Assembly: GCA_903813345.2 (NCBI GenBank)
Contig: CAIIXF020000001.1
Coordinates: forward strand, 39,649,366 to 39,713,365
Source of the DNA: Owenia fusiformis
Lineage: Eukaryota; Annelida; Polychaeta; Sabellida; Oweniidae
Direction: 5' to 3'
DNA: 64,000 nt
The notes beneath the pieces are model-generated. The model worked only from the letters and a program-made list of their open reading frames with translations, had not been told where the DNA came from and searched no databases. A program made the translations under genes and the position numbers. The stretch's first letter is position 1. Each line of letters starts with the position of its first letter. Below are positions 48,601 through 61,741 of this stretch, in pieces.

Positions 48601-51118
48601 GGAAGATGTAGTATAACTGCCCTTTGTGTCTCACACTAACAAAAAATGATCGCATGTACATGTTTAGATTTTTAGGTTCTGTATTTAAAAGTTGGTGTTG
48701 TTGTAGCTTTTCTAGTTTCAGTATTTTATAAGAGTTCCTCGATGTCGATAAGTTGGATTCTTCCTTATTATTTCCATCTTTATCATATAGATTACTGTCA
48801 TTGCCACCAGTGTTTGCCATGTTCAGACTTAATTTGACTAAAATTTCTGAATTTATTAGAATTTTTCGTCTTACAGATGTAAAGTTCAGGACTCCATTGC
48901 ACGAGAATTAAGATTGATATTCCTGGGAGCGAGACTGATATATGATATCTATCCGTAATTGGACTCAAGCGGGACATATACAATTTATCCTCCCCTCTCC
49001 TCAGATATGATTTTATTCCCCATTGTCATCCAATCCAGGTATGAGACATATCGAAATATAACACCGAGGGCAGGATACCAAAGGAAATATCACGTGATAA
49101 TAATTCACCATTGGCCATCCTTGCCCATAAGAGAACTAATATATTAGTGACCTGGTTAGGACAATTTCCTAATTAGTTACCCATGCTAAAGAGCGACAGC
49201 CGTCAGCGCCATAAGTTTGTTAAGTCTGCTCCTCCTACACACTGGTCAGAAATTCAATTACAACTTGGCAGCCTTCAAGCAGAAGATGGTTCTTCAATGG
49301 AAGACATTCGTTGGAAATTATGGAACTGCGGCACTTGACAAGAAATCAGTCAGGAGAAAGTGGCAAGCCCTAATATCAGACACATAATCAATAAAACCCA
49401 TAAATACCAATGTTTATGTCATTCATTTGCTAATCTATTGTTACCCAGCTCCTCTGTTCGACAGAACCCATAAAACACCGATGTGACAATCTGACGCAGA
49501 GTTTAAACATCATCCAAAGCGGAAAATCCCCACTTCTTATCGAGACTGACACGGAGCGATTATTAAAAGATAACTAAGCCTCTATTAGGCAAGGGAAAGA
49601 AAATTGAGGAATCGTATAACCGTGAATTTTTGATTTAGTTAAGCAAAGCTTCTCGAGAAGATCCTAACGGTATCCTAGAGTTGTCATCACCACTTTGATT
49701 TAATAAAAGAAAGTTTAGGTACAACGCTAACTCAATAACGATCCAGAATCAGTACATCCCAAAAATGAGCGCTTCATACTTTATCCTGATTACGAATCTC
49801 ATAATCTACCTCGTTCAAATGTTGACTAAGACAACAAAGTACAGAACAATGATGGTTCAAGTTTGTTTTACATTATCCTTTATAAGATAAAATTCCAATT
49901 CATTTCACGTGATATAGTGTTATTTCTATGGGATTGGCCAACGAGTAGATTTACTCTGTAATAGAACAATAGCATGTGTGATTCCAATCTGATCGTAGTT
50001 TATCAATTATTAAAGAGTATTATTGCAATAATGATCCGTTCACAATAACATGAAACGCTGATCTAAAATGGCTGAACTTCCAACCAATCGCAATGGACGC
50101 CAGTAACAATAATGACTTTTGATGGGTCGAATAGCAGTATTGAATTCAATGAATTATACAAAAATGGCTACATATCGTATCGATTGATACCGACTGATTC
50201 CCTAGATAATACCCTTCTCCGAATCATTTGACATTTACTATTTTATTCATTGTACGCTTACCTTCATACATTTTGAAACGTAAATTCCTCCAACAGATAA
50301 GTTCCAATCAATCATGTTTATACAAATACACTCCCATAAAAAAGTCTCCCAGCTCTGACTTTACACGAGATAGCTTTAACACGTGATCCAATAGGAGATG
50401 CCATACTTTTGGAGGGGGTGTATTATACATTTTGCTACAATAATACATAGATCATCGTATAAACTAATACAATGCAAAGATTAGTTTTAATTAAGATAAA
50501 TTACACACAATATTTGTGCCCAAGATCATGGATAATAAATTGATATGAACTTATGGAATATGTTCTCATTGTCAGGTCTAGCTATAAGGCATGCGGTGAC
50601 TGCGTCCTGCAAGTTTTAAAGCGTTGTACAGAATTATTGTGAAACTGGAAAGTATTACTCAGTCAGTAGGAAAACAAGTTCCAAATATCCGATGATATGA
50701 ACCAATGCACAAATACCAAATTCATTTTTATCCACTATTTGTACTTTCTGATAACTGTCTAAATAGCAGTTTAAGAATTGCGAAATCCATGATAATGAGT
50801 TCGAAGATTAATTTGGCTCAATCTCATTATTGGCATCTAGAAGATCATGCGTGAATTATATAAAACGCATTGCCCGGTTCTAAACTGACACAATAACTAT
50901 TCCGATGTATCTGTCATCTTCACATCAGACCAAGAAGTTAATAGCTTGTTGTATTGACGAGTACAGACATTATACGTCCACGTAACATAGTACATTTGAA
51001 TAATGCAATATTATATTATTGATATTTTCTCGAGCATAAGATGTTGATTTTAACACTGGTCCATGTGATAATCCCGTGACCCCTTGGAAGAACTTGAACT
51101 TGGGGTATCGGCAAGGTA
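48601..51118. other. Intergenic, no supported gene
   Basis: Nothing recognisable beyond short random frames. Confidence 0.4.
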
Positions 51119-52135
51119 CAGGGTGTTCATTAGGTAATGACACTAGGTCTCCCATTTTGTCAAATTTTAAGAAATCTTGCTTAAATTTTCAGCATGTCTT
51201 AAAAGTGTAATTGTGAGTTTATTTGAAGTCTTAAAGCTCATGACCTCCAAACAATGGAATAATGGTTTCCATAGCAACCTGGTGACATATGCGTTGACAC
51301 AGACACCAGTTTCTACTCAATTTTGATGAAGCGATGTATTGGGGATTCACATAATGTTGAGCCTGTATAGTGGTTACATTCATAGTACAGTATGGTTCAT
51401 TCAGAGAATGCCATCATAATATATAGTCCTAGTTTAATTAAAGACATCATGATAGTCTGGGATCTCCATGAGTTGGAAAGTCTGCCAAAGTTAAAAACGT
51501 CATCGGAAAACAGATTTTGTGGAAATAGGAAACTGGCTTCAATGCAGCAACATCCATGTCATACTGCAATGTAGTGCATAGAGAATGGACAAAATACAGA
51601 GTAGTGTATGATTTAAAAATGTAGACCTTGCTCATTATTCACCAAATGAACTTGAACTACGGCTCTGTGCTATTGGTCTCCTAAAGAGTCAACAGTTTCA
51701 TTCCAATGAGAAAATTGTAAGACGAACAGGTTGAAATAAAATAAGATTGGCGTAACAAATGTTTTCCAAAAATGGATGGCTAAACAACAATCGAAATGCA
51801 TTGAAGAAGATACAAATTACTTTGTAGTGAATATTGTATCCACTGGGCATGGACCAAGAGTGCTGGATATAAAATATTATATATCGTTTGCAGAAGGGAT
51901 ATGCTCAGGATTAAAGATTCCTAATCAATGTTAAATGTGACGTCATATTTGCTGTGTCAAGGACCATGTTACCAAATCAAAATGTAAATGATAAATAAAT
52001 ATTTTCATTCTTGAGAAATGAAATTTGGTATGTGCACTCATTATTATATGCCAGATACTGTGTGCAAAATATAGAAAGATTGGTTAAAAACTGTAGAAAT
52101 GGGAGACCTAGTGTCATTACTTAGTGAACACCCTA
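51119..52135. mobile_element. CAGGGTG-ended element, 1.0 kb
   Basis: The left end CAGGGTGTTCATTAGGTAAT and its complement at the right end agree over about 40 bases, through the word ACTAGGTCTCCCATTT. The right end reads ACACCCTA, with the last base changed. No clear transposase remains inside. Confidence 0.85.
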
Positions 52136-53097
52136 TATATGCTATGGTAACAGAACCGATATAATTTTTTTTGTATTCGTTTGCTTTATATTTAATTGAT
52201 TGACGAGATTAGTCATTTATTGATATAAGAAAATGGTGAAGATTCAAGAAAAGCACGGAAAATAATTCTGAAGAAAAAATACACAGGACCAGTCGCCATC
52301 TTGTTACCGAAACAGATCCGTAATCGTATTTCTCTCTTTTTCCCAGTGGTTGTCTCTGCACTGAACAGAATAGTTTTTCATTATATCATCAGAATGTAAC
52401 ACTACCTTATTCCGACAGAACTGTAAATGGCTTTAATTGACATTTGTTTGCACCGCATTTAACTTTTAATCTACATAATTGAACTATTCCATTCTCTATT
52501 GACACAAAATATGAAATATGTGTGATCCGAAATGGGTTTCCACTCCTATGATTCTTCACTTATATAATTATACACGGAGTATAAAAAATGAGAAGACATA
52601 TGAATATTGACGTCTGTCTCGACTTGGGACTGCCTTGATTGAAGTAGTACATGAAATAAATGCTTGTAGGATCAAACGCATGTACTTAGTTGCGACTTAG
52701 TGGTAATTGAGCAACGATCATTTAATTGGTTTGTATGATTGTAAGCCCCAGACCTTAGAATATTATTCTATTAACATCATTGATCTACCATTGTTTCTAC
52801 TTAGGGAGTCGCAGTCGCTTAATGGTAACTTTACTAAGAATTTTTTTCGCCAAGCCTTATCACTGCTGTTACACTCCTTGTAAGTATCGAGAGACATTAA
52901 TATTGTATATCAGTATTCTAAATCAAGCTCACAGAATGAATGAAATGTTCCAACACTACATATTCAAAATATGTAACATTATGGAGAATATTTATTCTTA
53001 TTATATACCCAATATGTAACACTAATCCTGATTGGTCAATACCTAGTCACGTGTTCCGAAATAGATTTACTATTTCCCTCGGAAAGTTATATTCCCT
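52136..53097. other. Intergenic, nothing supported
   Basis: No gene or element recognised. Confidence 0.4.
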
Positions 53098-53158
53098 CAA
53101 ATGTGACGTCAGCGGGAATATACATTTGAACTATTGCCCGCTGACGTCACAATTGCAA
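53098..53158. promoter_or_regulatory. Hairpin carrying two CRE-like TGACGTCA sites
   Basis: ATGTGACGTCAGCGGG and its exact complement CCCGCTGACGTCACA are separated by about 20 bases, so each arm holds the TGACGTCA octamer bound by CREB/ATF-type factors. It may belong to the same palindromic repeat family as 53533-53703; regulatory use is unproven. Confidence 0.45.
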
Positions 53159-53532
53159 GCTCTATTACCCTTGGAAACGTCTGCTCATCATCACTGCGCA
53201 GACGAAAAACAGAAAAATGGAGGATGAGCACAAACACAAATCAACTCCGTTCACCATGACAGACGTGCGTGAACGATACAATATAAGCAACGTGTATAAA
53301 GTTCCCTAAGCTCAATACGTCTGTGTAATTTCAAGTGTTATGATAATCTATTCCGCGTGTTAAACGCGATTGAATTTGTCAAGTGAGAGTCTCAGAGGCA
53401 AAAATTTCTGTTGAGCATCTGATGACGTCACAGCTTATAATGCTAACAATGGACCCGGGGAGGGGGCTTTCTAAGCCTTTTTGGCCTTCGCAGAGGAAAC
53501 GGGACAAGAGTCAGTATAGGGTATATAATAAA

Positions 53533-53703
53533 ACAAATAGTGACTGCCTAATTTCGAGCAATAGTGTAAATGATTTCCCCTTGGGAATATCCTCTACAAT
53601 ATACTATTCCCTCAGCCTGCGGCTTCGGGAATAGTACATTGTAGAGGATATTCCCTCGGGGAAATAATTTACACTATTGCCCTCAATGGCAGTCACTATT
53701 TGT
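53533..53703. mobile_element. 171-bp palindromic MITE
   Basis: Arms of about 80 bases run from ACAAATAGTGACTGCC (53533) to the complement ending GGCAGTCACTATTTGT at 53703, with the turn around CAGCCTGCGGCTTCG. They include TTGGGAATATCCTCTACAAT and its partner. No coding. Confidence 0.85.
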
Positions 53704-54037
53704 ATAATATGAATAGCTTACTTTGTCATGTAAATCATTTTTGATTTTTTATATCAATAAAGGTTCAGGTCATTGAACTGCTTATTGTTTGAACAGAGTC
53801 ACTTTAGAATAATATGGAAACATACTGCAGTACTAGTTGTGTTACTGTTATTGACGACTCCAATTTGCAAGCCATTGATTTGATATAAATAATAATATTT
53901 CCTTTTGTAAGAAGCTAAACATCCTATTTTGAAGTCCCCCAATCTTTTACAAGTGATGTTAAACAACTTCAGTTTCTTTTCTTTTCTTTTTCAAGTTCTT
54001 TTCATTTTCACCAGCAACTATTTTTAATTTTTTAATA

Positions 54038-55120
54038 CAGGGTGTTCAAAAAAATGCAACCCAAGAAATCACTATATCTTGGAAAATACTAATCCAGTTA
54101 TCTTCATATTTTCAGGAAAGAAAGAAGAGACTGTGTATGTATAGCCCCTGTTGTTAGTTAGTTGTAAAACATGATATCTTGGACACTTGCTCAAAAGACA
54201 GTTGTACTAGCAAAATACGAAAAACGTGAATAGAAAATCACTCTATCTTGGAAAATACTAGTTCAATTATGTTCATTTCTTCAGGAAAAGAAAGAAGAGA
54301 CTGTGTATGTATAGCTCCTGTTGTTAGTTAGTTGTAAAACATGATGTCTTGGACACTTGCTCAAAAGACAGTTGTACTTGCAAAATACGAAAAACGTGAA
54401 TAGAAAATCACTCTATCTTGGAAAATACTAGTTCAATTATGTTCATTTCTTCAGGAAAAGAAAGAAGAGACTGTGTATGTATAAGTCCTGTTGTCTGTAA
54501 GTTGTAAAACATGATGCCTTGGACACCTGCTCAAATGACAGTTGTAGGAAAATATGAAAACGCAGTCAGAGGTGACTGCCACAGCAATAAAACCAAATAA
54601 CTTTCTAACCATGGTGTTTTGGCACTTCAGATTTGGCACATTTGAATTTGTGGAGTTACATCAAAATCACACCAGGGACTTTACAGTCATGGTCAAAATG
54701 GCTTCTTAAGTCTCCCTGAACCAGGGTGTTTGACTGCGATTTGAAAGCATTTCAACCATAACTGTAAAGTCCCTGAAGTGATTTTGATTTCACTCTACAG
54801 ATCTACCAAACAGTGAATGAAGATGATTTGTGCCAAATTTGAAGAGCAAAAACACTATGGTTAGGAAGTTATTTAATTTTTTTGCGGTTGCAGTCATCCC
54901 TGACTGCGTTTTTCGTATTTTCCTCGTACAATTGTCTTTTGAGCAGGTGTCCAAGGCATCATGTTTTACAACTTATCATTAACTCTCTCTTATATAAGAG
55001 GTAAATAAAGAATACAATACAATACAATTAACAGGAGGTGTACATACACAGTCTCTTCTTTATTTCCAGTATTTTTCAAGATTTAGCGATTTCTTCGGGT
55101 TGCGTTTTTTTAACACCCTG
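54038..55120. mobile_element. CAGGGTG-ended foldback element with ~170-bp tandem repeats in its arm
   Basis: The ends CAGGGTGTTCAAAAAAATGC and its complement are flanked by TA. The left arm holds three tandem units starting near 54067, 54237 and 54407 (CACT.TATCTTGGAAAATACT, then GAAAGAAGAGACTGTGTATG). The right arm holds one inverted unit (about 54900-55100). Between them is a second, inner inverted pair (AGGGACTTTACAG at 54675 and its complement at 54765; CTAACCATGGTGTTTT and its relative at 54850). Nearly all of it can fold on itself. No transposase. Confidence 0.88.
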
Positions 55121-56124
55121 TATGCATACCAAATGTTCATCTTGTGGATTTTTAAGTCAAATTAGGTTTCGTGTTATCAAAATCATATTCAGAGCAGGCT
55201 CTTAGAGATATATTATCTCTCGTGAAAATTATCCAAATATCTACAGGTGTGTGAATATTGCACTGTTTCTACTGTATCTGAAACATTTTTCTGGTTTTTA
55301 AAGAATATGATAAACAAGCAAGGTATAAAGAAATGTGATGATCGTTCTGGGCTATGGGATTCGGTAATGGAATATATGATCTGTGTTACTTATTTAAATG
55401 CATACGAGCCACGAGGGCTGTCCAAAAAGTCTTGTTTTACTTTATCAATACTTGATATTTTTCCATGACGAACTCGTTTGCAAGACGATTACCATATCGA
55501 GTGTTTCATAACTTTTAAACCAAAAACGCCCATTGTTTTAGCTCAAGGGCGTGTCTTTACTATGTAAAAATGATTGTACATTCATGTGCACTTACCATAG
55601 TAGTCATCAGTGGAAGTATATATTTCCAGTATGAGGAGTACATCTTAGTAAGTATCCGGATGTTATCCAATTCGTTGTAAAAGTTACATCACAACTGTAT
55701 TGTTATCCATGCATCTACGTACTCTGCAATAGCAAGTAAACACAACTTAATTCGCTGAAATTGGTATTCTAACTGAGCAGGGATATTACAATGTTCCAAA
55801 GACACCAAGACCCTAATTAAGTACACTACATCCTAAAATTAGTATTAGCAATAGGTAATGCAATAACTGTGCAGCTAATATCTCTAGGTCATGGTGAAAT
55901 GTCTGAAAGATGAATATTCTATAATTACACAATGCATTTTATATTTTCATAATCAAATTACAGGGTATATCGTTATTTTATGCAATATTTGACATCAATC
56001 AGAAATTGGAAATATTTGAACTTCCCGCTATTTTAACAACAAAAGTGTAACCTCTTGACTATTAAAGCGACACGAAAATGTGTGATTAAGCAATATCTTA
56101 CACAGATAAGGTTTTAAATGATCT
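55121..56124. other. Intergenic with a mariner-like end
   Basis: CGAGGGCTGTCCAAAAAGTC at 55412-55431 matches 5941-5960 and mariner termini, with no partner end nearby. No gene was recognised. Confidence 0.45.
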
Positions 56125-59100
56125 ACTCGGGGTGGAAAATTTTCTAAGAGGCTCCGTTAAGGAAAAAATGACTTTAAGAGCTGGATGGAATTTCTGTGTA
56201 TTTTTTATTATATTAGGGTGCCCTGCATAAAATATTTCGCCTGCGAAGCATATAACTCTTGCGAACATATCTAAATACTGGTCCGAAGAAGACATACCTT
56301 GAATTTTTTAGAAAAAATTGGCTAAAAATGGAAACTACAAGAAGTCAAAATGTTCAACTCAAACAAAGTTGTAGCTATTCTATATCAATATTTTGTGCTA
56401 TGTAAGGTTTCTCAGATGTTTCAAGACCTTCATTAGTATACTTGTGTCTAGAAATGTGACATTTAAGGACAAAATTTGGCATTTTTAATCATTTTCGCTT
56501 TCAGCATTAACATATAGTTCCTTATATCTCGAGTTTAATGCTGACTGGTTGTTGCATTTTTGATTAAATCTGTGCTTGTACATGTGTTCTTCCATTTAAG
56601 GTATAGAAAATGTATAGTGGATAACCAATGTTCGTATGAGAGCTTTCAGATCTCCCCTACCCCATTTAATATGGAAAATTACCGAAAAATATGAAAAAAT
56701 AAAATAACTTAAAATTATAAACTTTAACAAAGTTGTAGCTATTCTATGTCAATATTATGTGTTATTTAATGTTTTTAAGATATTTCAGAACCTATTTTCG
56801 TATACAAATGGCTAGAAATGAGACATTTAAGGACAAAACTTGGCATTTTTTTTATCATTTTAGCTTTCAGCAGTAATATATAATTCCTCATATCTTGAGT
56901 TTTATGCTGTCTGATCGTTGCATTTTCAATTAAATCTGTTCTTGTGCATGTCTTCTTACATTTAAGGTATAAAAAATGTATAGTAGACATACAATGTTCA
57001 TATTAGAGCTTTCAGACCTCCCCTTCCCCATCAATTATGGAAAATAAACGAGAAATATGAAAAAATAAAATAACTTGAAATTATAGACTTTCATAAAGTT
57101 GTAGCTATTCTATATCAATATTTTGTGTTATGTAAGGTTTCTCAGATGTTTCAAGACCTTCATTAGTATACTTGTGTCTAGAAATGTGACATTTAAGGAC
57201 AAAATTTGGCATTTTTAATCATTTTCTCTTTCAGCATTAACATATAGTTCCTTATATCTCGAGTTTAATGCTGACTGGTTGTTGCATTTTTGATTAAATC
57301 TGTGCTTGTACACGTGTTCTTCCATTTAAGGTATAGAAAATGTATAGTGGACAACCAATGTTCGTATGAGAGCTTTCAGATCTCCCCTACCCCATTTATT
57401 AGGGAAGATGACTGGAAAATATAAAAAATAACTTCAAACTACCAGTATAAACTTTAACAAAGATGTAACTATTCTTTATGTGCTATTGATTGCTGTAATT
57501 GATGTTTCAGGACCTTCATTAGTATACTAGTGTCGAGAAATTAGACATTTAAGAACAAAATTTGGCATTTTTCATCATTTCCACCTTTAGCAATAACATA
57601 TAGTTCCTTATACCTTGAGTTTTATGCTGATTGGTTGATGGATTCTTGATCAAATCTGTTCTTTTGCCTGCCAACTTTGATTTAAGGTATTTAAAAATGT
57701 ATATTGGAAAGCCTGTCATTATATTAGAGCTTACATATCTCCCCTACCCCATTTATTTTGAAAAAAATAACCAGAAATATAAAAAACCAAACAATTTCAA
57801 AGTATAGACTTTAACAAAGTTGTCGCTATTCTAGATCAATACTATGTATCATTTGATATTTTTCAGATGTGTCAGGAACTTCATGTGTATGCAAGTCTAA
57901 AAATTAGACATTTAAAGTTGAGTTGCAAATGGGGCGGGTATTCTCTATCTTTGTCCATTGGGCTTTTCTGGTTATAATATGTTGCAAACTGCTCATGAAT
58001 CTATGCAATGTATAGTACAACACTTGGAATATATTTAAAAGTAATGGGGTATAGTACTGTGATAATTATAACCAGTGATCAAGCCATATTGGTTGAATTC
58101 CCTCATATCAATATCCTAGATGCGAGTAGAAATAATCTTGATTTAAGTCATTAAAAATTCAAAATTCAGTCAAATTGATGTCATATTTGGAATGTACATG
58201 TAAAATTACATCTAGAAATATGGTTTTGAAAAGAGTTTATCAACTTTAAAATATTAATTTTCTTTGAAAATGTGACTTCTAGGTCGGGGAGATTCCCCAT
58301 AGCCCCCATGTTGTAAAATTACAAAAAGGGAAATATCTTTTCTTGTCTTGGGCAGATAATATTTTCTTTTACTGGACATATTTTAATTTGTATAACTATC
58401 AGGTACATAAGGGTAATATGAAAAGTGAACCACTAAAACTGATAAATATTCAAGTTTAAGGGAATTTTGTAATACCCTGCCATGTTATTTCCCCCGAATC
58501 AGCCACCTGGTGGTGAAACTGGTAACTACCTACTTGCATCTGAGTAATTGTAATGTTGTCAAAGGCTTGGTGATTTCCATATTACACCTAGGGGTGGTGT
58601 AATTAGGAAGTTCATGATGGATATTGGGCTTGGGGATATTTTGGTAAATGTAAACATTGTGAAATGAAGAACAGCCAACAAGATGATTTTGGAAAGGATT
58701 ACAAAATGGTAAGCTGTCTTTGGTTTGTGAAGCAATGTTACTAAAATGGGATGAATTTCACTTATGGCAGAGCTGCTATTGAACTTTGCAAAACTGATAG
58801 TTGCAACTTATCTATCAAATACTGATCATGAAGAAGTTGACACTCTCCTTATGGCCCATGTCTGTTACAGTGCTGCAGACAAGACAAAGGAGTTCAATGT
58901 TGAGAGAATTTGTATTCAGTCTGATCGATGATACAGAATGTTGCTTGCAAAGAAGGATGAGAGTTAAAAAGAGCTCTTAAAGTTTCTTATGTCCTTCAAG
59001 GTAGCATTCTAAATTACTATATGAATCTCAAAGTGCAATACCTATTTGAAGATATATCAAAGATGGGTGTCTTGTACCAGTACTCACAAACAAACCTTCG

Positions 59101-61741
59101 TAGCAACACAAGAAACATATGTCCTTGGCAATTCGGAAATGTAAAATGGCAAAAGGCACCGAAAATTGCAAATACAAAGTTTCTAGTCAAGGGTGTATTG
59201 CTACTTGTCCATGAGGCAATGAACAACATAGTGCACATTGTTGGACAATATTTAAGGATGAGTTTCTCAGAACTATAAAAATTATTTAGAGATCTTACAT
59301 ATCTGAATATATAGCTTGTGGTGTCATGAGCAACTTAGACCTTTAAAATGACTTAAATGCAGCTCTAACATAGAACCAGGGAGATTTGAAAAATCAGGCT
59401 GTTGCTGGATTAAGTTCGAGAGTTGTGAACAATCATGTTTATATATAGACATATCCTTTGATTCATATGAGAGTAAACTGTGAAATTACAAAATTATTTC
59501 ACATTATTCTATTTTTGAGTAATCTTTTAAAAATATGGTAGTGTAGTAATTTTATCTCTAATATGTATATTTGTGTTTAAAACACATTTTCCATGCTTTG
59601 AAGATAACAAGACACATAATTGAATATATATGATCTAAAATATATCAACTAATCACCATCCAACTAAAAATATAAACAACTATTGCTGAAAGTGAAAAAT
59701 TGGTCATTTTGCCCATTTATGTGTCATTTTTTTTATTTTAGTGTGCTAATAAATGTGCTAAACTTTTGAAAAGTTTAAGAATGTTAACATGCAATAATAA
59801 CATTTGTGTTGTTTTTCTATTTATTGGTGGAGGGCAGATCTTAGACCTCTAATAAAAACATTCGTTGTCTTACATACATTTTCTTTAACTTAAATCAGAG
59901 AAGACAGATTCAATAAAAAGCATATATGAATCTATCATCAAAGAATTATAATTGTGGAAAATTATATGATACTGCTAAAAGCAGATTGCTAAAAATGCCA
60001 AATTTTAGACACATGTAATCAAATGAAGGTTACATTAAATAATACATAGTATTGATAGAGAATAGCTACAATTTTGTTAAAGTTAATGATTGGAAATTAC
60101 TTTTTCATTTATATTATAAATGGGGCAGGGGAGACATGAAAGCTATAATATCAACATTGGTTGTCCAATATACATTTTCTATATCCTAAATGGAAGAAGA
60201 CATGTACAAGAACAGATCTGACAAAGAATGCACCAACCAGTCAGCATAAAACTCAAGATATAGGGACATATGTGTTATTGCTGAAAGCGAAAATGAAAAA
60301 AAGCCAAGTTTTGTCCTTAAATATCTCATTTCTAGGCATTAGAATACTAATGAGGGTCCTGAAACATCAGAAAAAGATTAAATAATACATAGTATCGACA
60401 TAAAATAGGTACAACTTTGTAAAAGTTCATAATTTGAAGTTATTTTACTTTTTATTAATATTTCCGGTCATTTTTCCTAATAAATGGGGTAGGGGAGATC
60501 TGAAAGCTCTACTATGAACATTGGTCATCCACTATACATTTTTTATATCTGAAATGAAAGAAGACATCTACAAGAACAACTTTGACTAAGAATGCACCAA
60601 CCAGTCAGCATTAAACTCAAGATATAAGGACCTATATGTTATTGCTGAAAGCGAAAATGGAGAGAAAGGCCATGTTTTGTCCTTAAATGTCTCATTTCTA
60701 GGCACTAGTTTACCAATAAAGGTTCTGAAATATCTAAAAAACATTAAATAACACATAATATTGATATAGAATAGCTACAACTTTATTAAAGTTTATAGTT
60801 TCAAGTTATTTTATATTTTCATATTTTTCATGATAAATGAAATGGGGTAGGGGAGATCTGAAAGCTCTAATATGAACATTGTTTGTCCACTATACATTTC
60901 CTATACCTTAAATGGAAGAAGATATCTACAAGAACAGATTTGATTAAAATTGCAACAACCAGTAAGCATAAAACTCAATATATGAGGAACTATATGTTAC
61001 TGCTGAAAGCCAAAATGATTTTAAAAAATGCCAAGTTTTGTCCTTAAATGTCTCATTTCTAGGCACTTGTATACCAATAAAGGTTCTGAAATATCTGAAA
61101 ACCATTAAATAATACATAATATTGATATAGAATAGCTACAACATTGTTAAAGTTTATAAATTCAAGTTATTTTATATTTTCATATGTTTCAGTAATTTTT
61201 CATAATAAATGGGGTAGGGGAGATCTGAAAGCTCTAATATGACCATTTGTGGTCCAATATACATTTTTTGTATCTTAAATGGAAGAAGACATGTACAAGC
61301 ACAGATTTAATCAAAATTGCAACAACCAGTCAACATTAAACTCAAGATATAAGGAACTATATGTTACTGCTGAAAGCGAATATGATCAAAAATGCCAAAT
61401 TTTGTCCTTAATTATCTTAGTTCTAGACACTAGTACACTAATGAAGATCCTTAAACATCTGAAAAACATTAAATAATACATAGTGTTAATATTAAATAGC
61501 TAGAATTTTGTTTGAGTTGAACGTTTTGACTTTTTGTAGTTTCCATTTTTAGCCAATTTTTTTCTAAAAAATTCAAGGTATGTCTTCTTCGGACCAATAT
61601 TTAGATATGTTCGCAAGAGTTCTATGCTTCGCAGGCGAAATCCCTTATGCAGGAAACCTTAATAGAATGAAAAATACAGAGAAACTCCATCCAGCTCACA
61701 AAGTCATTTTCTGCACAATTCTCACACCTTCCACCCCGAGT
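56125..61741. mobile_element. 5.6-kb symmetric element: TIRs enclosing two opposed arrays of ~360-bp repeats
   Basis: The ends are inverted copies over about 220 bases, from ACTCGGGGTGGAA (56125) through GATTTCGCCTGCGAAGCATA-like and GGTCCGAAGAAGACATACCT words, to the mirror ending CCACCCCGAGT (61741). Inside, units beginning AAAGTTGTAGCTATTCTAT recur at about 56363, 56728, 57094, 57459 and 57813. Their inverted form (ATAGAATAGCTACAAC) lies at about 60061, 60409, 60771, 61131 and 61496. Each unit also has CATTTAAGG, AAAATGTATAGT and GGGGAGATCTGAAAGC-type words. The centre (about 57950-59850) is single-copy and holds a protein scrap at 58764. The superfamily is not recognised and no sure target duplication was found. 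Confidence 0.85.
58764..58931 (+). pseudogene. Protein fragment with HEEVDT motif in the centre of the 5.6-kb element
   Basis: 55 codons starting MAELLLNFAKLIVATYLSNT, then DHEEVDTLLMAHVCYSA and ICIQSD. The HEEaDT...H and following I.SpDtD-like pattern resembles a motif in large uncharacterised metazoan proteins often found near mobile DNA. The match is from memory of the motif only, and the frame is closed after 55 codons. A different frame at 59021-59278 (85 codons) may be further decayed coding sequence. Confidence 0.35.

Noticed and set aside
60161-61476. Several 65-74 codon frames with similar peptides
   Set aside because: They are the same frame of successive ~360-bp repeat units and do not stay open across units.
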